Assembly (NCBI GenBank): GCA_963920635.1
Contig: OY987299.1
Location: 116,747,373-116,811,372, forward strand
Reading direction: 5' to 3'
DNA from: Pseudeuparius sepicola
Lineage: Eukaryota; Arthropoda; Insecta; Coleoptera; Anthribidae
DNA: 64,000 bases
Part shown: in pieces, positions 52,781 to 63,101 of the stretch
Layout of the letters: each line of letters opens with the position of its first letter
How positions within the stretch are numbered: the stretch's first letter is position 1
The notes under the pieces: generated by a model
What the model was told of the DNA's origin: nothing
Databases searched by the model: none
Seen by the model: only the letters and a program-made list of their open reading frames with translations
Made by a program: the position numbers and the translations under genes

Positions 52781-53450
52781 TGGTATATACAGGGTGTTCC
52801 AAAAAAGTGTGGCGACAAAAAAATATATTTTTTTAAATGGAACGACCCGATTTTTTTTATCGCAAATGAAGCCTATCAAAGTATAGTATACATCCCTAAA
52901 TTATTTCCGCTTCCATCTGCGGCGTTGCCAAGTTACAATTTTTTTAAAGTATTTTTTGCTAAATACCAACTCTTCATTAATATTGCTATATTTTTCCTGC
53001 GGCTGGATTTTTTCTCTTAAAACTTTGGTTGTGGATTTACACTTAACCATTTTATTATTGACTAAGAACAAAGTTGAGGGTGTTCCATTTGAAAAAAAAA
53101 TAGTAAATTAAGTTTGAAAATGTCGGAGTTTTGGCGGAAAAAAGTGAAACATCCTGTACAAAAATTTTCAACTTTGTTCTTAGTCATTAATAAAATGGTT
53201 AAGTATAAATCCACAACCAAAGTTTCAAGAGCAAAAATCAAGCCGCAAGAAAAATATAGCAATATTAATGAAGGGTTGGTATTTAGCAAAAAATACCTTA
53301 AAAAAATTATAACTTGGCAACGCCGCAGATGGAAGCAAAAATAATTTAGGGATGTATACTATACTTTGCGATAAAAAATATGGGGTCGTTCCATTTAAAA
53401 AATATATTTTTTTGTCGCCACACTTTTTTGGAACACCCTGTATATACCAA
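52781..53450. mobile_element. Palindromic MITE, 670 bp
   Basis: TATATACAGGGTGTTCCAAA at the left and TTTGGAACACCCTGTATATA at the right bound arms of about 280 bp (shared: GTGTGGCGACAAAAAAATAT, AATTATTT, GCGGCGTTGCCAAGTTA). Flanking ATTAGT/ACTAAT also pairs. ORFs inside are palindrome products. Confidence 0.88.
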
Positions 53451-53464
53451 ACTAATTTTAAAAT

Positions 53465-53890
53465 GTGCTCCATGTTTCCTTATTTGGATCCCCCGAACCG
53501 ATTTTTTTTATCCTTAAAAGTATAGCCACAATCGAAGAAGGGAATAGTAAATGGACACGCTGTATATATATACCTGTCCTGTAATGATATTTAACTGTAA
53601 AAATGAAACCAGGTATGAGTTTCTTTGCAATAAAGGACATTATGTATGGGGTATGTTATCTGTGAGCAGGTAGAATTTGTGAAATAATATGAAACCAAAT
53701 TATTTAACAAAAATTATTAAAACATGAAAATAAAAACACTGTTTAAACACTAGAAAGGCCGTAAATAGACTCCAAATTCAATCTGCGAAATAATAAAAAA
53801 AAACAGATTTCTCCAGTGTTGCCACATTTATGATTCCCCGGCTGGGATCAACGGGAGTTTTGCTCGCACCCGTCATTGTCACCCCTATTG
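53465..53890. other. No recognisable gene
   Basis: Short minus-strand ORF at 53458-53640 is unsupported. Sequence becomes GC-richer toward 53880. Confidence 0.35.
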
Positions 53891-53894
53891 CACG

Positions 53895-54125
53895 TTAAAT
53901 TAAAATTGTTTCGAAGGCAAACTATTCGGCGGGCCCCCAATGGGGACCCCGAGTCCCCGCATTCGCGCGTCGTCCCGGACGATTCCCGGAAACTTTGATT
54001 GAAAATTTATCGCGCACAAAGGGGTCGATGTGTGCTCGGCTTTCATCGAAACGCTCGTTTGCGGGGGCGTTTTCGGATGCGCTACGCTCTGTGCAAACCG
54101 GGCGCGATTGTTTTAGTAGATAGGC
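53895..54125 (+). repeat. Duplicated GC-rich segment, copy 1
   Basis: Shares with 57112-57305, in the same order: TTAAATTAAAATTGTTTCGA, TTCCCGGAAACTTTGATTGA, AAATTTATCGC(G/A)CACAAAGGG and GCGATTGTTTTAGT. The two copies are 3.2 kb apart. There are no terminal repeats and no open frame common to both. Candidate duplicated promoter or first-exon DNA, or an old low-copy repeat. Confidence 0.6.
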
Positions 54126-54140
54126 CTACAGAGTGTATTA

Positions 54141-54345
54141 TACAGGGTGGGCCAACGAAAACTTTACACCCCGATTTTCCGGCTGAAAATGTGGAAAAAC
54201 GCTCGGACCCGCCGATTTTTGATTCGAGGGGGAACCACTTGTCTGCTTTTTTCATCCCCGTAACTTCAACCCAGCACGACCCTCTGATTTTGAATAGGTA
54301 GTCTCTTGAATATAGTGGTGGAACTATGAAGTGAACCAATGTATA
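54141..54345. repeat. TACAGGGTG-ended repeat fragment
   Basis: TACAGGGTGGGCCAACGAAA at 54141. Only one end is recognised. ORFs on the two strands overlap and are not supported. Confidence 0.5.
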
Positions 54346-55086
54346 ATATCAGTCAGTTATAGTCTTGGCTAGAGACTTTGATTAACTTGATTTCAAAATT
54401 ATCTACCCCGCAAACAAATGCAACTTGTGGTTTGATGTTTGTTTGACCCCCAGGATAATGATAAGTGACGTATATAAAAACGATATTACAACAATTTAGC
54501 AACAAGCAATCAATGAAGCTTCGAATAACAACAATAATTTAAAAAACACAGTAGAAACAAGGGATTTGTGAAAAATTCAACACCAAAAGAATGCAGGAAT
54601 AACAACGAAACCCTATAGTGTTTCGACTTTTAGGTCAATCAATTGTGTAGGATTTGTTTCAGACATAAATAGGGAAATGTTTCAGAAATGACGTGTTCCT
54701 AAGAAAACCTTATTGACAGAATTCCGAAATTTTACCTAAAATGACTTGAGTCACCGTACTTCACTTCACACGTACAGTGGGCACATAAAAATAGCAGTTT
54801 CGAAACATGTGTGTGCAACTGGTGGCATGAATCATACGCAATTACGTAACTGTTCCTAAAATGGGATGAAATTTTGCTCACTGGGTTGGTAGCTAGTGAC
54901 GTCTGCATGACGTAGGTATCTCTGTCGCTCTTTATGTGCGATAGTAGGTAGGTTTACCTTCTAACTTTACATCTCTTAGATTTTGGGCACGCTATTTGGA
55001 GTCACCTTTCTCTTTCTAGCAAAATCTATTCGCTGAACCAAAGTTAAATTCTCATATTATGATGGTGACTGTATACTGGTTGCCTA
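54346..55086. other. No recognisable gene
   Basis: No ORF, repeat or RNA gene recognised. Confidence 0.35.
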
Positions 55087-56910
55087 CCCAAGCAGCATTA
55101 AAGTTGCGGTAACTGAGATGGGAACTTTGAATAAGTAGTTAAGGGTAGTTATTACGTAATTATTACTTAAAAATCGACTTATTAGTTTTTTTTACTTATA
55201 TTGAGAAAGTATGAGTAATTACGTAGTAATTATTACTAAAAGTTGGAACTTTATGGTTTCAGTACTTCTAAGTAGTTTTTGAAGTATCTGGAACGGAATT
55301 GTTACTATGCAAAATTACGTTAAAGTCACGTTAACTCTAAAGTTATATTCAATGGTCACAATTACTTTGTCGTGTTACTTGTTTATCACTTTAAAGTTTT
55401 CATTACTTTATGGTAACGGTGAAAGTAACTTCTACACCTTAGCGACTTTAGAAATACCTCAAAAGTTACGGAACTATATAGTCATATTTAAAGTGAAATT
55501 AACTTCCCCGCTACTCGAGAAAACTACTGTATGGTAAGTTTTACTTCCCACTCCATTTTAAAATTACTAGAAAGTTCCAATTACTACAAAAAAATACTTT
55601 AAAGTAACTGTCACTTCTATAGGGACCAAAATGGAAACTACATTTAGTTCCTTACAATCGTTTGAAGGATTGGGTCGTTTTTGCGAAGTGATGAAAATGT
55701 CAGCCATTAGAAAGAAGAAAAATTATAGACACACATTCACATTTTATAGAAAATTAAAGCAGCAGTTGGATGAAACGAATCGAAACACGAGCACTTGTCT
55801 TCAATACAAAATTACAAAACGCTTCTCTTGAGTGGCTACAATTTTAAATCAACATTTCGAAATAATAGCACAAAACATACCGGCTGAAAATAACACTCTC
55901 ATATAAAAATTATAGGTTAAAGTTCCAAATGAGACCTAGTAGTAGCATTCGGAACTTAAACGAGGCTTCGGGAACTTTGAAGTTCTCTTGTAGTAATTGG
56001 GACTTTAGAGTTTAAAATATCTAAAACTAATTTTCGTCTTAAAGGTAGGAATTACCTTAAAGTGAAAAAAGTCTAGTTGCCGTTACTACCAGTTAAGTGG
56101 CAAAGCCTTCAAACACCCATTTTAAGGTAAATAATACTTAGAAGTAATTACTGAAAACTACGCCATATTTTCTTATAAAATGATAGACGCCATTAATATC
56201 AAATGTAAATTTCCTTTGGTACTGAAATAGTTATTTCTTCAAAATTGTCCCAAAAAAGAGAAAATTGAGCAAAAATGAACTCGTATAACTTATAGAAATA
56301 TTAAAAAAGCATTTTTCAGCATTTTTAGGTAATTTCGCACGTTTTCGTAATTTATCCTCCCGGTAAAAAAGTGTTAAAACATGCATTTTGAGAGGGCGCG
56401 TTGTTACTTTTCAATCTATCAACGTCATATTTGACAGAAAATTTTCAATCGTTTTACTTTCTTGAATCTAGCAACGAGAAATAAATCAGCAAATTAATAC
56501 CTTTCTTATACCTACCATTATTCATAGATATAAGTTAAAAATAAATATTAGGTACTTCCATTTTCCAAGGTTATTGAAAAATGACGGAAAATGCTGGGCT
56601 AGAATACTTTTTAATTATTTAGACAAAGATAGAGCGAGGACGCGAATGTAAAGAAGCAAACAAATCCAACAAAGTAGCGGTGACCACGCTGCTACGTCTC
56701 CATCACGTTGCCGGAACGTAAGCGCGTCGTAGCGGTGTAAGTTGCTAGGTGGTCGCCGTTACGTATCTATCACCCTCAAAATGTTCCCCATTTTGGTCGC
56801 AGGGACGTAATAGGAACGTAGTAATTACGTTCCTATTAGTAGTAATCACAACTTTAAAGTTGCAAACAAAAGTCGCCGGAACGTAACGGCCACTAAAAAT
56901 GCTGCTTGGG
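55087..56910. mobile_element. Long-TIR element of family A/B, copy B
   Basis: CCCAAGCAGCATTAAAGTTG at 55087 and AATGCTGCTTGGG ending 56910 are inverted ends; copy A is at 8814-11375. TA lies just outside both ends, but a longer target duplication cannot be defined. The interior is crowded with GTAATTACT, AAGTTACTT and AAAGTAACT motifs in both orientations at roughly 15-30 bp intervals in the left half, and with ACGTAACGG/GGAACGTA near the right end. No transposase frame is recognisable. Confidence 0.7.
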
Positions 56911-57110
56911 TATATGCCTATCGATTACAGAAGAAAATCTTGTGAAGGAACACTGATATTCTGGCCTCCCCTACACGTAATACATATCCATTTATGTAAC
57001 TACTTGGGCGAGTTAGAGAAAGTGTAATTTTGTGGATTTGTGTGACGAGCGAAGCGCAACATCAAGCAAGACAGTGAAATACCGACTTGCCCATAGACAT
57101 ACTAGGAAGT
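56911..57110. other. Short unique stretch
   Basis: No recognised feature; it lies between copy B and the duplicated GC-rich segment. Confidence 0.3.
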
Positions 57111-57111
57111 A

Positions 57112-57305
57112 GGCTAAATTAAAATTGTTTCGAAGGCAAGCTGTTCACCTGAACCCAAATCGGATATACCTGACATTTCCCGGAAACTTTGATTGAAAAT
57201 TTATCGCACACAAAGGGCTTTTGAAACGCCTGTTTACTGGAATCTTTTTGGGGTGCCGTCGCGCGCTGTGTGGACGGGGTGCGATTGTTTTAGTTGATAG
57301 ATGTA
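57112..57305 (+). repeat. Duplicated GC-rich segment, copy 2
   Basis: Partner of 53895-54125 with the same ordered blocks and a shorter middle. Copy 2 lies about 200 bp before the 5' region of THAP exon copy 2 (57511-57621). Comparable flanking sequence is not seen at THAP copy 1 near 4250, so the association is not consistent. Confidence 0.6.
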
Positions 57306-57510
57306 TGACGCGGGTACACCGGCCAGCGGAGTCGTATCGCTGCGTGTTACTTCCGACGAGTATTATTATACGTGTATGTGTTAGTTACAACGTGACAGGG
57401 ACATGGAGTTATCCGCTACAAAGAAGAATCGCAAAAATAGAGGGTTGAGAGCTTTGAGCTTGGACAAGGAAAAAAAAGAGGACACCGCGCTTGCCTACCC
57501 TGCCGTGTAA

Positions 57511-57621
57511 AGATTTTGTTACGTCGTTTTGAACGGCAGCCATTTTATATGTGGCAGACAAAGCGAGTAAGTTGAGAGTTAATTGCGTGAATTTGTGAAT
57601 AAAAGTAACAGTGATTAAGGG
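57511..57621 (+). repeat. 5' region of the dispersed THAP exon (copy 2)
   Basis: Matches 4250-4355 (ATTTTGTTAC, GAACGGCAGCCATTTTATAT, CAAAGCGAGTAAG, AGTGATTAAGGG). It is separated from its exon at 60070 by the mariner-like element Y, inserted at TA 57627. Confidence 0.65.
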
Positions 57622-58247
57622 AAAAATACATGGTGGTTCACTTTTAAATACCAAAAATGTAAGAATTTATAAAACAGGAAAAAATAATGCGAGTTTCCTA
57701 TATAAACTTAGTTCGTTTGGGCCTTAGTTTTCAAGATACAGATTGATCAAGTTTTGACAAAAATGGTTTTAATTTTTTTTCTTCGTAAATATTAGAGATA
57801 TCAAAACTAAATTTAGTACACAAAAAACATGAATATAGGACTATAAAAGTACAAAATATCACGTTTTAAAATTTACCAGTGGCGGAGATGTGGGTAATTG
57901 GTGTCAATAATTCGAAAAAAAAAATAGTACGGCCCTGCACAAAATAAAAAAGAAACATATTTTTGAATAGACCATTCAATTCTAAGCAAAAAATGTCTCT
58001 TGGATTTTTTTTGTAAATTTTGTAGTTTTGGCGTAATTGTAATATTTGGGATTTATTACACGCATATCGGAGCAAACTGCGGTAAAAGTATTTAATTCAA
58101 ATCAAACATTTTTAATTAAAGCAAAACTACATTAATTTAACAATTTTTAACATTATTATACGTGTTCGAAGTGCCTTTCTCTCATTTGGCATCGATATAA
58201 CAGATTAGCTACCGCAGAACGTAGGGTAGCTCGCTTTCTTGTGAGAG

Positions 58248-59380
58248 CACGGGCGTAGCCAGGATTTAGTTTTGGGGGGGGTTTAGTTTGAGAAGTAAAT
58301 AAAACAACAAAAGTATACTTACATGAAATTTAATATCTATATATTCATCCGAAAAACTACGACATATTTATAAAGTTCTTAACTTTAAATGAAATGGATA
58401 AATTAATTTCGTTCCTCTGCGCTAAATCTAAAACCATTAAAGAAGAAATCTTCGGCTTTTTCTTTTAAATATATCCACTACTTCATCTGCATGAATTTCT
58501 GTTCCATAGTGAATGTTCATTAGAGCCAAACCATTAAGTCTGTTTTCACTTGTAGTGTTTCGTAAATAGTTTTTCAGTCTCCTTAGGCTCGAGAAAGACC
58601 TTTCTGGGGTAGCAGTGGATACAGGAATGGTAGCCAAGATTTGTAGTAATGTGTAAATATTAGGATAAAGGTTTTTATCGCACATATCTAGGCATTCCAA
58701 ACTAGATTTCGGGGTAGGCAGTCTTCTTATCAGCATGCAAGGTAGCTGAAGCTTTGATAGCTAAATCCAAATATGTTTCTTTATTAGAAACCCCTTGACC
58801 TTGACTACACCACTTTTTCCAGTAGTCCATATCTTTAAGTTTATCACCCTTCCTTTTTTCCCCTCCATTTTTCGACAGTAATAATGATTCACGTATCTAT
58901 CCTTAACAAGGTCATCGAATAAGAGCGCACTAAAATTACTCACTTACACGGTACACTTAATTCTCTTCACTATTCGTTCACCACTTTTCACTTTTATTCG
59001 CTTCGAGTTCGCATGGAACAATACTGCCGTAAGCGCGGTCACGCGCCGCGGCGCCGCTTATATAGCAGCCCAGTAGCCGTCCAGAAACTTCCACGAACTT
59101 CCACAAAGTTCCGCTCATTTCGACCGAGGGGCGTGGCGAATAATCGAGAAACAATTCAAAGTGTCCCTACAATACAAAATAGTTCGGCTGCAACTGCGTC
59201 TGCCTCTCGTCAAAAGATGGCGCTAGGCGCTACTATTACTACATATATTCAAACGTAATAATAATTTAACTCTTCACTCCTCGTAATTTTTCGGTATAAC
59301 ATTAGGTAATATTTTGCTTATTTCGGGGGGGGGGGGGGGGGGATTTGAACCCCCGAAACCCCCCCTTGGCTACGCCCGTG
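58248..59380 (-). mobile_element. hAT deletion derivative, copy 3
   Basis: Reverse orientation. Ends as in copies 1 and 2; duplication TGTGAGAG at 58240-58247 and 59381-59388. The dimerisation ORF (58736-58437) is intact. The N-terminal ORF starting at 58868 is shifted by a one-base loss after MEGKK. The poly-G/C tract near 59326 is expanded to about 17. It interrupts the mariner-type transposase of element Y. Confidence 0.96.
58437..58736 (-). pseudogene. hAT C-terminal dimerisation ORF (copy 3)
   Basis: 99 codons, protein-identical to copy 2 (VSTATPERSFSSLRRLKNYL and RLNGLALMNIHYG). No catalytic domain. The shared out-of-frame junction with the N-terminal piece shows descent from the same deleted master copy. 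Confidence 0.85.
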
Positions 59381-60069
59381 TGTGAGAGTTTCCACATTTT
59401 CTTCAATTTTGAGCCTTAGTTCATTCCTGGTGTCGGATACCGTGTTATAATTTTTTTCTATTAAATATCCCCAAACAAAATAATCAAGAGGATTCAAATC
59501 TGGGGATCCGGGCGGCCAAGAAATTGGTCCAATTCCATCAGGTTCTGGTTGTCGAGGCGGAAAGCTACCAATCCAGCGGTGCGGAAAATTCTCGTTTAAC
59601 AATTCCTCACTTGTCGCCCATAGTTGGGTGGTGCCCCATCTAATTGAAACCATAGCCTCGCCCTAATATTTAGCGGCAGATCTTGATGTAGTTTTGTTTA
59701 ATTAAAAATGTTTGATTTGAATTAATTACTTTTAGCAGTTTGCCCCTATATTATGTGTAATAAATCCCAAACATTACAATTACGCCGAAACGACCAAATT
59801 TACGAAAAAATGCCAAGAGATATTTTTTGTTTAGAATTGAATGGTCTATGCAAAAATATGTTTCTTTTTTATTTTGTGCAAGGCCGTACAATTTTTTTGT
59901 CGAAGAAAAAAATTAAAACCATTTTAATTTCAAAATTTAACCACCCTGTATTTTGAAAACTAAGGCCCAAACGAACTAAGTTTATATAGAAAACTAACAT
60001 TATTTTTTCATGTTCTATCGATTCTTAAATATCGGTATTTAAAAGTGAATCACCCTGTATACTCTTTCG

Positions 60070-60140
60070 ATGGTGAATTGTTCAGAGTTTGATTACAAAA
60101 GCAGAAGTGAAAAGCAAGAGCCCGGGATTTCGTTTCACAT
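60070..60140 (+). pseudogene. THAP zinc-finger first exon, broken (copy 2)
   Basis: Begins MVNCSEFDYKSRSEKQEPGI followed by SFH, so the ISFH segment of the THAP domain is in frame here (it is not in copy 1). The second zinc ligand is changed (CSEFDY against CSAFGC in copy 1). CACAT followed by GTAAATATTTAA keeps a possible donor. Upstream homology resumes beyond element Y at 57621. A dead copy. Confidence 0.68.
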
Positions 60141-60144
60141 GTAA

Positions 60145-61127
60145 ATATTTAACAAGCTACCTTTGAAAGATGCCCTAAAACTTTATTTTTTCGCAATATA
60201 ACTTCTTCAAATTCCTTCTATCTTTTAGTATGATAAAGTGCAATGTTTTGTTTGTATAAATAGAACCAATATAATTATTTTTAGCATCGTTTTTATTGAA
60301 AATTTCTTAATTGATTATGATAGTTTCATAAAATATGTACTGGTTTCCATGGGCGTGCATTATTTATTTTATTTTCATCAATCAATATATGTCAGCACTT
60401 GACACTAGCTTTACATTTGGAAAATTATCTGCAAATAAATACCAATATTTCAAATTACATGTAGGTCAAAATTAACTACCTCTTCATTTTTAACATTTTT
60501 GTGATATTGGCTAAGAACGCGTTTCATGCTACGCCACTGGCCTGTCGTGCGATGTGGCAGTCGGTAACAAGGCCGCAAGCGCTGTTAGGCGTCCTATCTC
60601 TTTCATTGTGCATTGAGTAGAACTTAGTTTAGTTGTAAAACTTCACTGAAAACTTTGACAGCTTTTCTTTGTCTCTGCTCAGAAATATAAACCTCAGGAA
60701 GGAGCGTGTTTTTGATTAACCTGCGACTGGGATGGAGGGTGCATATCGCTGAATTTGCGGCACAAAATATAAAGATTAGGTGTCAGAACAATAAGAACTA
60801 ATTTTACGTGCAACCTTAATAACCTAAGTTATTAAGGTTGGACACCTATAAATGTTTTATCACAGTTAAATAAACTATACTAAAATTGAGCAATCCTTAC
60901 GCCTGGCCTAAATAAAACCACGTGTTCAATGACGTTCCGCGATTGGTCGGTATATAGGCTATAAAATTTCACCCCACTCGGCAACAGGGACGTACTCGAT
61001 CGCGAAAGTGTAGTTATGCGGTTTTATCTTGTTGTTTTCAGCTATTTAGACACTGCCACAAATAATTTTATCGATGTTTTGAACCATTTGAATTAAGCCA
61101 ATATTTTTTTCCTGAAATATTTTGATG
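60145..61127. other. No firm gene; possible promoter at 60935-61015
   Basis: GATTGGTCGG (inverted CCAAT) at about 60941, CTATAAAA at about 60960 and a GC-richer start-site region follow in order. A block TATACTAAAATTGAGCAATC..TTACGCCTG at 60872-60905 is inverted at 62648-62702, on the other side of the pogo-like element. These may be ends of an older element into which the pogo-like element jumped. Confidence 0.4.
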
Positions 61128-61384
61128 TAGGGTAAAGGGAGGAGACATGGACCACCATTTATAAAAGTAAATATATTTTCTTTACTAATCAAAGTACAAA
61201 TCTGCAAATTGGTACATAAAATAACTTAACTTTGGTACTCTTTTTGGTACAGTTACAAAGTAAAAAATGTTTATCATTAAAACAAGAAAATAATAATTCT
61301 CAAACTTATCCTACCCTATGGAGGTGAGATGGACCATAGTAGGTAGGAGAGATGGACCTCGTTACTTCTTCTTTCTTTTTGAAG

Positions 61385-61612
61385 CTATACTTTTCCACAG
61401 TTCTGGCAAAGGTTAGCAAAACTTGTGCAATTCTCATGCAACCAGCGCTTGCAAAAAATACATCGTATCCATTCGTCTTTTTTTGTGGTTAAACGGTAAT
61501 CTTCATTGCAGCCAACACATTCATTTTCTAAGTCACTGAAATGTTCATCCTCACTAGAATAGTCATTCAATGTGACAACGCCAGTATCCTCTTCAGAAAA
61601 TGAAGATTACTA
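61385..61612 (-). pseudogene. PHD-like zinc finger from the C-terminus of a pogo-like transposase
   Basis: The frame around 61612-61385 reads LNDYSSEDEHFSDLENECVG, then CNEDYRLTTKKDEWIRCIFC and KRWLHENCTSFANLCQNC. Cys/His pairs CVGC, CIFC, HENC and CQNC give a PHD-type finger. Such fingers at the transposase C-terminus are common in insect pogo-like elements. A frameshift near 61600 separates it from the preceding ORF. Confidence 0.7.
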
Positions 61613-61947
61613 GATTGATTCTTTCTTCCTTTTTTTCGCTGTACCACTTTCGCTGCTTTTTTCTTACTTTGTGCTTCTTTTCTTTCTTTTATAAATTCAG
61701 GTGAAGTAATGTTTCCCGTTATTTTTTTACGAACTCTTTTTACAGCTACAGATACGATGGGTACGGGGCAGACTTCATCCAGTGCTTTTCCAGGAGTGAT
61801 ATCTTCAGCAGCTGTTAATTTGATAGGTGTGCTTTTTTGCTTTTGAATACCAGATGGACCTGGTTGGGGAGATTCAGGTCTTGCATCCAGTGCTTTTTCA
61901 TCTTCAGCAGTTATTAATTTGATAGAGCCAACAGGATTTTGGACCAA
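61567..61947 (-). pseudogene. Pogo-like transposase C-terminal linker region
   Basis: A 126-codon frame rich in Lys, Ser and Pro (ESPQPGPSGIQKQKSTP, SPEFIKERKEAQSKKKAAK, RKKGRKNQSS). This matches the basic SPE/RKKGRK linker after the DDE domain in pogo-like transposases (jerky/tigger type). It contains an internal repeat: IKLITAEDEKALDA and IKLTAAEDITPGKALDE. It joins directly to the N-terminal HTH fragment upstream, so the catalytic region was lost. Confidence 0.6.
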
Positions 61948-61964
61948 AAATGCGTAATCGGTTA

Positions 61965-62136
61965 TTTGATTTTAACCGCCTTTTAAATGTATAGTTTTGG
62001 GTATCCCAAATGCTTTAGCGGCTTCATTGACACCCATTTCGCCATTTCTATATGCATCTACGGCATCATTTAACGCTTGAATGGTCCAGGACCCCCGTTC
62101 AGGAACATGTCTTTTTCGTATGTACTTATTAGGCAT
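61965..62136 (-). pseudogene. Pogo-like transposase N-terminal HTH (psq-type)
   Basis: ATG at 62136 opens MPNKYIRKRHVPERGSWTIQ, then ALNDAVDAYRNGEMGVNEAA and KAFGIPKTIH. This is the pipsqueak/CENP-B-type helix-turn-helix at the start of pogo-like transposases (pattern: W....a..A..av..g.ms...Aa..f.iP..t). A stop follows at about 61978, where the internal deletion begins. Confidence 0.78.
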
Positions 62137-62565
62137 TGTACTAAAACAAAGATGTATTGGTCCGACTCTCCTCCCCTATGTTGGTCCATCTATCCTCAAA
62201 TGAGAGGATAGATGGACCACTGTGTAAACACTAGACCAGTAAAAAAGGTTTTCGTATTTTAGGTTATATAGGGACAATAATGCATATAGTTGCAGTTTTA
62301 GTTACAAAAAAATAGGTTAGACTTACCTAAATATGTTAAAAACACCAATACAAATATTTAAATATAATTTTCACCGAGACAAAATCTATTTTTGTTAAAA
62401 ATCTTCCACATAAATCTGTAAAGCCACGCGCTAGTAACTGTTTCAAGGTGAACTGATCGAAACGCAAAATATAAGCCGGTCAAACATTGCCGTGGTGCCA
62501 TATCTTCAGAAATATAACCGATGGTCCGTCTATCCTCCTGGTCCAACTAACCTCCCTTTACCCTA

Positions 62566-62890
62566 AACAATTATTGTAAAACTAAAATTAAATAAAGGTA
62601 GTGCCTCAGTGCGGCTCTGGCGAAAATCTCAATGCACGTGCTCTTGTTTACGCCAGCAGGCGTAAGAGTTGCTCGATTTTAGTATAGTAGCCCGAGCGAT
62701 CCTTTGTTTTGCCCAGCAAAATATCTTTCTCCCCTTTCAATCTTACTCAAGGTGGTTCTGCTCATTTTAGCATAAATCCGCACAGGACCGTACTTAATGA
62801 AACTATACCAGGAAAAACGCTAAAGTAAAATAAACTAATTATCTGTTAGCAGGAAGGAAAAGCCATGTGTACAATTAATGAATTATTTCT
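62566..62890. other. No recognisable gene
   Basis: Contains the right partner (62648-62702) of the inverted pair with 60872-60905 and a GC-richer section. No ORF of note. Confidence 0.35.
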
Positions 62891-62894
62891 ACAG

Positions 62895-63034
62895 CCTTTG
62901 GCCGCGCAAGGTCTCCTTTAAAAGGTTCATGTCGCAACTATGTGGGTACCAGAAAATGCGGATACTGGTACTTCTTTGTCCGAGACGATCTGACTCAGCA
63001 AAACAATCGACTACAACAGAGTCCTCGCGACCAG
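62895..63034 (+). other. Candidate 140-bp internal exon
   Basis: Preceded by ATTATTTCTACAG (acceptor ending 62894) and followed by CCAG|GTAAGC (donor at 63035). Two frames are open across it. One reads GSCRNYVGTRKCGYWYFFV and the other MSQLCGYQKMRILVLLCP. Base composition differs from the AT-rich flanks and no repeat family was recognised. It may be a coding or 5'-UTR exon of a host gene extending beyond the window. I recognise no protein family. Confidence 0.4.
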
Positions 63035-63101
63035 GTAAGCTGAGTCGAAGATAGCAAAAGCACGGGAGTCTGAAAATATTGGAGAGGGTTACGCTACTGT
63101 A

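Larger units (their letters stand above)
58146..59650 (-). pseudogene. Mariner-type transposase C-terminal part, interrupted by hAT copy 3
   Basis: From 59650 on the minus strand: MVSIRWGTTQLWATSEELLN, then GPISWPPGSPDLNPLDYFVW and NELRLKIEENVETL up to the hAT insertion at 59388. PPGSPDLNPLDYFVWGYL carries the third catalytic Asp of the DD34D type. On the other side of the insert (58239 down to 58146) the frame resumes with LRSAVANLLYRCQMRE, the normal C-terminus of this transposase group. The N-terminal and first catalytic parts are missing. Confidence 0.8.
57627..60059 (-). mobile_element. Mariner-type element Y with ~430-bp TIRs, split by hAT copy 3
   Basis: TACATGGTGGTTCACTTTTA at 57627 and the inverse TAAAAGTGAATCACCCTGTA ending 60059 are the termini. 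Arms share GGCCTTAGTTTTCAAGATAC-like, TTTAGAATTGAATGGTCTAT and GCGTAATTGTAATATTTGGG blocks. A broken transposase lies between on the minus strand. The element is inserted inside THAP copy 2, and hAT copy 3 is inserted inside it. Confidence 0.85.
61128..62565 (-). mobile_element. Pogo-like deletion derivative with TAGGGTAAAGGGAGG ends
   Basis: TAGGGTAAAGGGAGGAGACA at 61128 and its inverse ending CCTCCCTTTACCCTA at 62565 form the termini, with TA at each end as target duplication. The motif GATGGACC (often GGATAGATGGACCA) recurs near both ends (about 61150, 61330, 61353; 62185, 62205, 62520), likely transposase binding sites. Minus-strand coding keeps the N-terminal HTH and the C-terminal finger, but the DDE region between them is deleted. 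Confidence 0.85.

Noticed and set aside
53062..53289. Overlapping ORFs within 52781-53450
   Set aside because: Products of a palindromic MITE, readable from both arms.
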